A stretch of 8,360 nucleotides of DNA from CAZWRN01 sp964636275 (GTDB lineage Bacteria; Patescibacteriota; Microgenomatia; Daviesbacterales; UBA10151), in NCBI GenBank assembly GCA_964636275.1, contig CAZWRN010000036.1, forward strand, positions 1-8,360, read 5' to 3'. This document shows, in pieces, positions 5,548 to 8,360 of the stretch. Below the pieces are notes generated by a model. It was not told where the DNA came from and ran no database searches. It worked only from the letters and a program-made list of their open reading frames with translations. Made by a program: the position numbers and the translations under genes. Each line of letters starts with the position of its first letter. Position 1 is the stretch's first letter.

Positions 5548-6681
5548 TTACTTTTTTGCAAGCTGATATTCATAAGCAAACAACGGATTGGCCAAAGCTA
5601 TAGTAGCCACCTGAACTGCATCTGCACCAGCCTCTAAAAATTCATCAGCATCTTTTGGTGTAATCACCCCACCTCCCCCTAAGATTTCATATTTCAAACC
5701 GTTTTCTTTTCGGATCTCAGCCGCCCAGGTGATCTCTTCCAAAGCAATATCTTTCATCACCGCCCCACAGACACCACTGACCGTCCGGCCGGGTAGGATA
5801 TCCTTGCCACTCTCATCCCTGACTGGTGTGGCAATGGCATTTACTCCAGAAACAAAATCTAAATTATCGCCACAGGCGGAAAACACTTTTTTCATTTGGT
5901 CTTTAGTTTTATACAGGCCAAATTTAAATCCTACCGGAACAGTTGGAAAACGTCTTTTAAATTCAGCCAGAGTATAAGCTACCAATTTAGGATCCTGAAA
6001 CATCTCCCCTTCGGCATTATTCTCCGTCACATTGGGACAGGCGAGATTAAATTCAATAAATTGAGCACCGTTAGTAACAGCAGATGAAGCACCCATCAAA
6101 AGATCCAGCGCTGTTTCTACAATCAATGCTTCAGGAGTGGTAGTTTTGAGATATTTTTTCGAATTCGGCTCTTCTAAAAAAGTAGCAGTCACTGAACAGC
6201 CTAAAAGCTGACCTTCACCCACCGCTGTCGTTTGCGTGCGCAGCTCCAGAGCCCAGTCTGTTAATGGCTTTGATGCATTACCAAAAGAGTTCGTAATACT
6301 TTGATATTCTTCCCAATCCTTTTGATCTAGTGAAGCAATCACTCCTTTGGCAATTGATTTTCTTGTCAAAGGTTCAGCTGATTTTACAATTGCAATATTG
6401 GGGTTTTTATTGGCCAGCCGGGGAGTTGTCCGGCGAGTTTTTTGAATCACAGCGCCGTAGCCCATTTTAAAATAAAAATCAGTCCAGAGTTTACCCGAGG
6501 CTGGCCCGGCAGCAATAATTATCGGCGAAATCAGTTTTTGTCCTAAAAAGGAGTATTTTTTTTGTTTTGGTAAAGTCGGAAAGCCACCCTTCCAGAGCGG
6601 TTTTTTACTGATCACCTCTTCCCATGGCAAAGTGATGTCATAGATAAATTGTGGTTGTTTCGGATGTCGAAGTTTATTCAT
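5548..6681 (-). CDS. pyrD: Dihydroorotate dehydrogenase-like flavoprotein
   Basis: This 377-residue FMN TIM-barrel protein probably oxidises dihydroorotate to orotate, the fourth step of UMP synthesis. Visible family signatures are Lys81 in AVIQKTRR, NSFGNAS (131-137), the N-x-x-CPN motif FNLACPNV (211-218) with Cys215 where class 1 enzymes carry the catalytic base, Lys253 in GFKFGLY, Asn281 in GVNAIATP, SGVCGAVMKDIALEEI (302-317), and the C-terminal FMN-phosphate region ILGGGGVITP with AGADAVQVATIAL (351-363). A Cys rather than Ser points to a class 1-like enzyme. The protein is longer than the usual 310-340 residues, mainly from about 50 extra residues before the barrel and a long loop after the Cys. 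No pyrK is in view, so the electron acceptor is open. Its ATG overlaps the end of the NUDIX gene by 8 nt. A related flavoprotein such as a dihydropyrimidine dehydrogenase-like enzyme is the main alternative. Confidence 0.8.
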   Translation of the reverse strand: MNKLRHPKQPQFIYDITLPWEEVISKKPLWKGGFPTLPKQKKYSFLGQKLISPIIIAAGPASGKLWTDFYFKMGYGAVIQKTRRTTPRLANKNPNIAIVKSAEPLTRKSIAKGVIASLDQKDWEEYQSITNSFGNASKPLTDWALELRTQTTAVGEGQLLGCSVTATFLEEPNSKKYLKTTTPEALIVETALDLLMGASSAVTNGAQFIEFNLACPNVTENNAEGEMFQDPKLVAYTLAEFKRRFPTVPVGFKFGLYKTKDQMKKVFSACGDNLDFVSGVNAIATPVRDESGKDILPGRTVSGVCGAVMKDIALEEITWAAEIRKENGLKYEILGGGGVITPKDADEFLEAGADAVQVATIALANPLFAYEYQLAKK

Positions 6682-7186
6682 GATTGAGTCGACTTATTTT
6701 AATATCAGAAACTTTTTCCTGGTTATCCATCTGAGCATTCATAAATAGCAGATCTCTACTATCTATAAGCTGCTTAAAATAGTATTTCAGATCATCTATT
6801 AATTCATACTCACTGTCAAGCACTTTGTCTTTATGAATCCACATCAGCTCTCCATCATCAGTGTGATTACCAATTGGAATAGTTTTATCAGGTACTTCAA
6901 TTAGAAATATGCCCACTATCCAGTCCTCTTCATACCCCCCTTCCAGTTTGAGCAAGCCTCGAAAAGTAATCTGGCTGTGAGCCACTCTAATACCGGTTTC
7001 TTCCTCGGTTTCTCGTATCACAGCTTGAAGCATATCCTCACCCGGATCGATCCGGCCGCCGACACCATTGAGCCGATTGGGATCGATCCTTTTATGGGCA
7101 CCTCTTTTGAGCATTAAAAACTCATCACCGCAGTAAATAAAATTGGTGACAGAAGTTTGTACTTTACGAATATATTTATCTTCCAT
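6674..7186 (-). CDS. NUDIX hydrolase, 8-oxo-dGTP diphosphatase-like
   Basis: This 170-residue protein carries a complete NUDIX box at 44-66, matching G-x5-E-x7-REU-x-EE-x-GU: Gly44, Glu50, Arg58-Glu59, Glu62-Glu63, Gly65, Ile66. These residues bind the metals used to cleave nucleoside diphosphates linked to another group. MLKRGAHKRIDPNRLNGVGG (25-44) before the box resembles the MTH1/MutT-like group that cleans oxidised or other non-canonical nucleoside triphosphates; substrate cannot be fixed from sequence. The C-terminal 30 residues are charged and look non-conserved. The start codon shares its A with the pyrC stop (TAATG at 7188-7184), and the 3' end overlaps the pyrD-like gene by 8 nt. 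The three genes are thus translationally coupled, which suggests a role linked to pyrimidine nucleotides. Confidence 0.9.
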   Translation of the reverse strand: MEDKYIRKVQTSVTNFIYCGDEFLMLKRGAHKRIDPNRLNGVGGRIDPGEDMLQAVIRETEEETGIRVAHSQITFRGLLKLEGGYEEDWIVGIFLIEVPDKTIPIGNHTDDGELMWIHKDKVLDSEYELIDDLKYYFKQLIDSRDLLFMNAQMDNQEKVSDIKISRLNHE

Positions 7187-8250
7187 TAATAAGGATATAT
7201 AACTTGACCAACGTTGGCTATTTTGACTGAAGAACCATCATAAACTTCCTGCCCATGTAAAACGACTTTAATAATTTTGCCTTTGACCTTCAGCCCATCA
7301 AAAGGAGTCCAGCCACATTTGGAGATGACATCACTATTTTTAATGGTAAATTCCTGGTCTAAATCTACCTCAACATAAGTATCTTGCTGGGCAGGAACAT
7401 TAAAAAGGCGTTTTGGCGTATCGTGAGTCAGCTCCTGAATCCGCTCCAATGTTAATTTCCCCTGATGATAAGCATTTACCAGCAGTGAAAGGGTCGTTTC
7501 TAACCCTGGTACACCAAAAGGAGGCGGCTTAAGTGTATCTTTCTCTTCTTTAGTGTGTGGAGCATGATCGGAGGCTATACTATCAATCACATCAATATTG
7601 TCCCATAGAGCATCGACATCTTCCTGCGAAGCTAAATTTGGCTTCATAAAACCATACGCACCCAATCTTTCAGCGTCAGCTTTAGTTAAAAAGAGATGAT
7701 GAGCAGTGACTTCACAGGTGATAGGGAATCCTTCAGCTTTCAACGATTTGATATATTCAATTTCCCGCCTTAAACTCACATGACAGGCGTGAAGTTTATT
7801 ACCATATTTTTTGGCTAGCGAAACTGCTTTTTCCAGTGTTTCTCCTTCGGCATGGACCATCAGAATTTTCTCTTTAGGCCATTTAGAAAAGATCACATCC
7901 AGCTCACTATCATCTTCGATCAAAAGATTGCCTGTTGTGTGGTTCATATAGACTTTAAGAGCAAAAACTTTTTCCTTCACCTCGTTGAAATATGTAGTTG
8001 CCATTAAAGCCCCGCCAAAATGGAAACCCAGGTCACAAGAAATTCTCCCTTGAGCCCGGTCAATTTTGTCTTGGAGTAATTGGGGAGTAACTATTGATTC
8101 GGGGTTGTTGGGCATATCGATAATCACTGTATAACCTCCAGCAATTGCCGCTTGAGTCCCAGTATCAAAGTCCTCTTTTTGCATACTGCCAGGCTCGCGA
8201 AGATGCACATGAGTATCTATTAAGCCAGGAAAACGATGTATATTTGCCAT
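7186..8250 (-). CDS. pyrC: Dihydroorotase, CAD-like short class I type
   Basis: This 354-residue amidohydrolase cyclises N-carbamoyl-aspartate to dihydroorotate, the third step of UMP synthesis. Metal-site residues are in place: His14 and His16 in GLIDTHVHLREPG, Lys99 in FALKVYM (the lysine expected to be carbamylated), His133 in MVHAEG, Cys156-His157 in ACHVSL, the His pair 184-185 in VTAHHLF, and Asp228 in SDHAPHT. PPPFGVPGLETTL (242-254) and DTYVEVDLDQEF (290-301) closely resemble, from memory, the dihydroorotase domain of animal CAD rather than the roughly 420-residue bacterial PyrC type. The gene leads the minus-strand cluster and ends in a TAATG overlap with the NUDIX gene. No Shine-Dalgarno sequence is seen, and a -10-like TATAAT lies 17 nt before the ATG. 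A hydantoinase-type amidohydrolase is less likely given the motifs and the partner gene. Confidence 0.92.
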   Translation of the reverse strand: MANIHRFPGLIDTHVHLREPGSMQKEDFDTGTQAAIAGGYTVIIDMPNNPESIVTPQLLQDKIDRAQGRISCDLGFHFGGALMATTYFNEVKEKVFALKVYMNHTTGNLLIEDDSELDVIFSKWPKEKILMVHAEGETLEKAVSLAKKYGNKLHACHVSLRREIEYIKSLKAEGFPITCEVTAHHLFLTKADAERLGAYGFMKPNLASQEDVDALWDNIDVIDSIASDHAPHTKEEKDTLKPPPFGVPGLETTLSLLVNAYHQGKLTLERIQELTHDTPKRLFNVPAQQDTYVEVDLDQEFTIKNSDVISKCGWTPFDGLKVKGKIIKVVLHGQEVYDGSSVKIANVGQVIYPY

Positions 8251-8343
8251 AAAATGATAAAGTACAAATTATAAAGTATAAAATTTAGTTATTAAAAACA
8301 GGTTTTATAATTCATAATTTATCCTTTATAATTTTATTCATAA
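8251..8343. repeat. AT-rich heptamer arrays, two opposed arms upstream of pyrC
   Basis: In the left arm ATAAAGT, ACAAATT, ATAAAGT and ATAAAAT follow each other at 8257, 8264, 8271 and 8278, a strict 7-nt step. In the right arm ATAA occurs at 8307, 8314 and 8328, again multiples of 7. The right arm read on the minus strand resembles the left arm (GATAAA followed by AATTATAA in both), so the arms are imperfect inverted copies separated by about 16 nt. The rest of the window to 8360 shows nothing I can name. Confidence 0.65.
8268..8273 (-). promoter_or_regulatory. Candidate -10 box of the pyrC operon
   Basis: A perfect TATAAT (8273-8268, minus strand) precedes the ATG by 17 nt. A weaker TAnnnT box, TACTTT (8264-8259), stands 8 nt before the ATG and would match the leaderless spacing seen elsewhere. 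Both are embedded in an AT-rich 7-nt repeat array, so box matches are cheap here. No convincing -35 is visible. Confidence 0.35.
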
Positions 8344-8360
8344 CCCATCTTCTTTCCCCA

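Overview
The window reads as a stretch of bacterial chromosome, moderately AT-rich by eye, with tightly packed and partly overlapping genes. The most likely source is a Candidate Phyla Radiation (Patescibacteria) genome, perhaps Microgenomates. This is an inference from several traits: compact operons, an O-antigen-ligase-like gene beside membrane-anchored surface proteins, mreB without mreC or rodA next to it, start codons placed about 10 bases after promoter-like boxes with no Shine-Dalgarno sequence, and many degenerate 7-bp-phased repeats. All stops seen are TAA or TAG and no recoding is needed.

Layout. From 1 to 813 (minus) lies the N-terminal part of a polytopic O-antigen ligase/polymerase-like protein that runs off the left edge. 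From 814 to 890 is a divergent promoter region. At 891-2246 and 2290-3834 (plus) are two tandem paralogues of an uncharacterised membrane-anchored extracellular protein. They share an almost identical C-terminal domain and have divergent N-terminal parts. From 3835 to 3989 is a repeat-rich spacer with a perfect 13-bp hairpin, followed by mreB (3990-5036, plus). Converging on it is a minus-strand cluster, in transcription order: CAD-like dihydroorotase pyrC (8250-7186), a NUDIX hydrolase (7186-6674), a dihydroorotate-dehydrogenase-like flavoprotein (6681-5548) and an unrecognised 165-residue protein (5525-5028). The last one overlaps the 3' end of mreB. The right edge (8251-8360) is AT-rich repeat DNA carrying the probable pyrC promoter.

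How the genes fit together. The left half concerns the cell envelope: surface glycan assembly, anchored extracellular proteins and the MreB scaffold. The right half concerns pyrimidines: PyrC makes dihydroorotate, the PyrD-like enzyme would oxidise it to orotate, and the NUDIX enzyme is translationally coupled between them.

The most unusual signal is a family of degenerate tandem arrays with a strict 7-nt phase but different unit sequences (CTAC, AGCT, CAGT, CATCAGC, CTAAA, ATAAAGT types). They occur in spacers and also inside the coding sequence of the two paralogues, where they build low-complexity linkers. One such array is present in one paralogue and absent from the matching site of the other.
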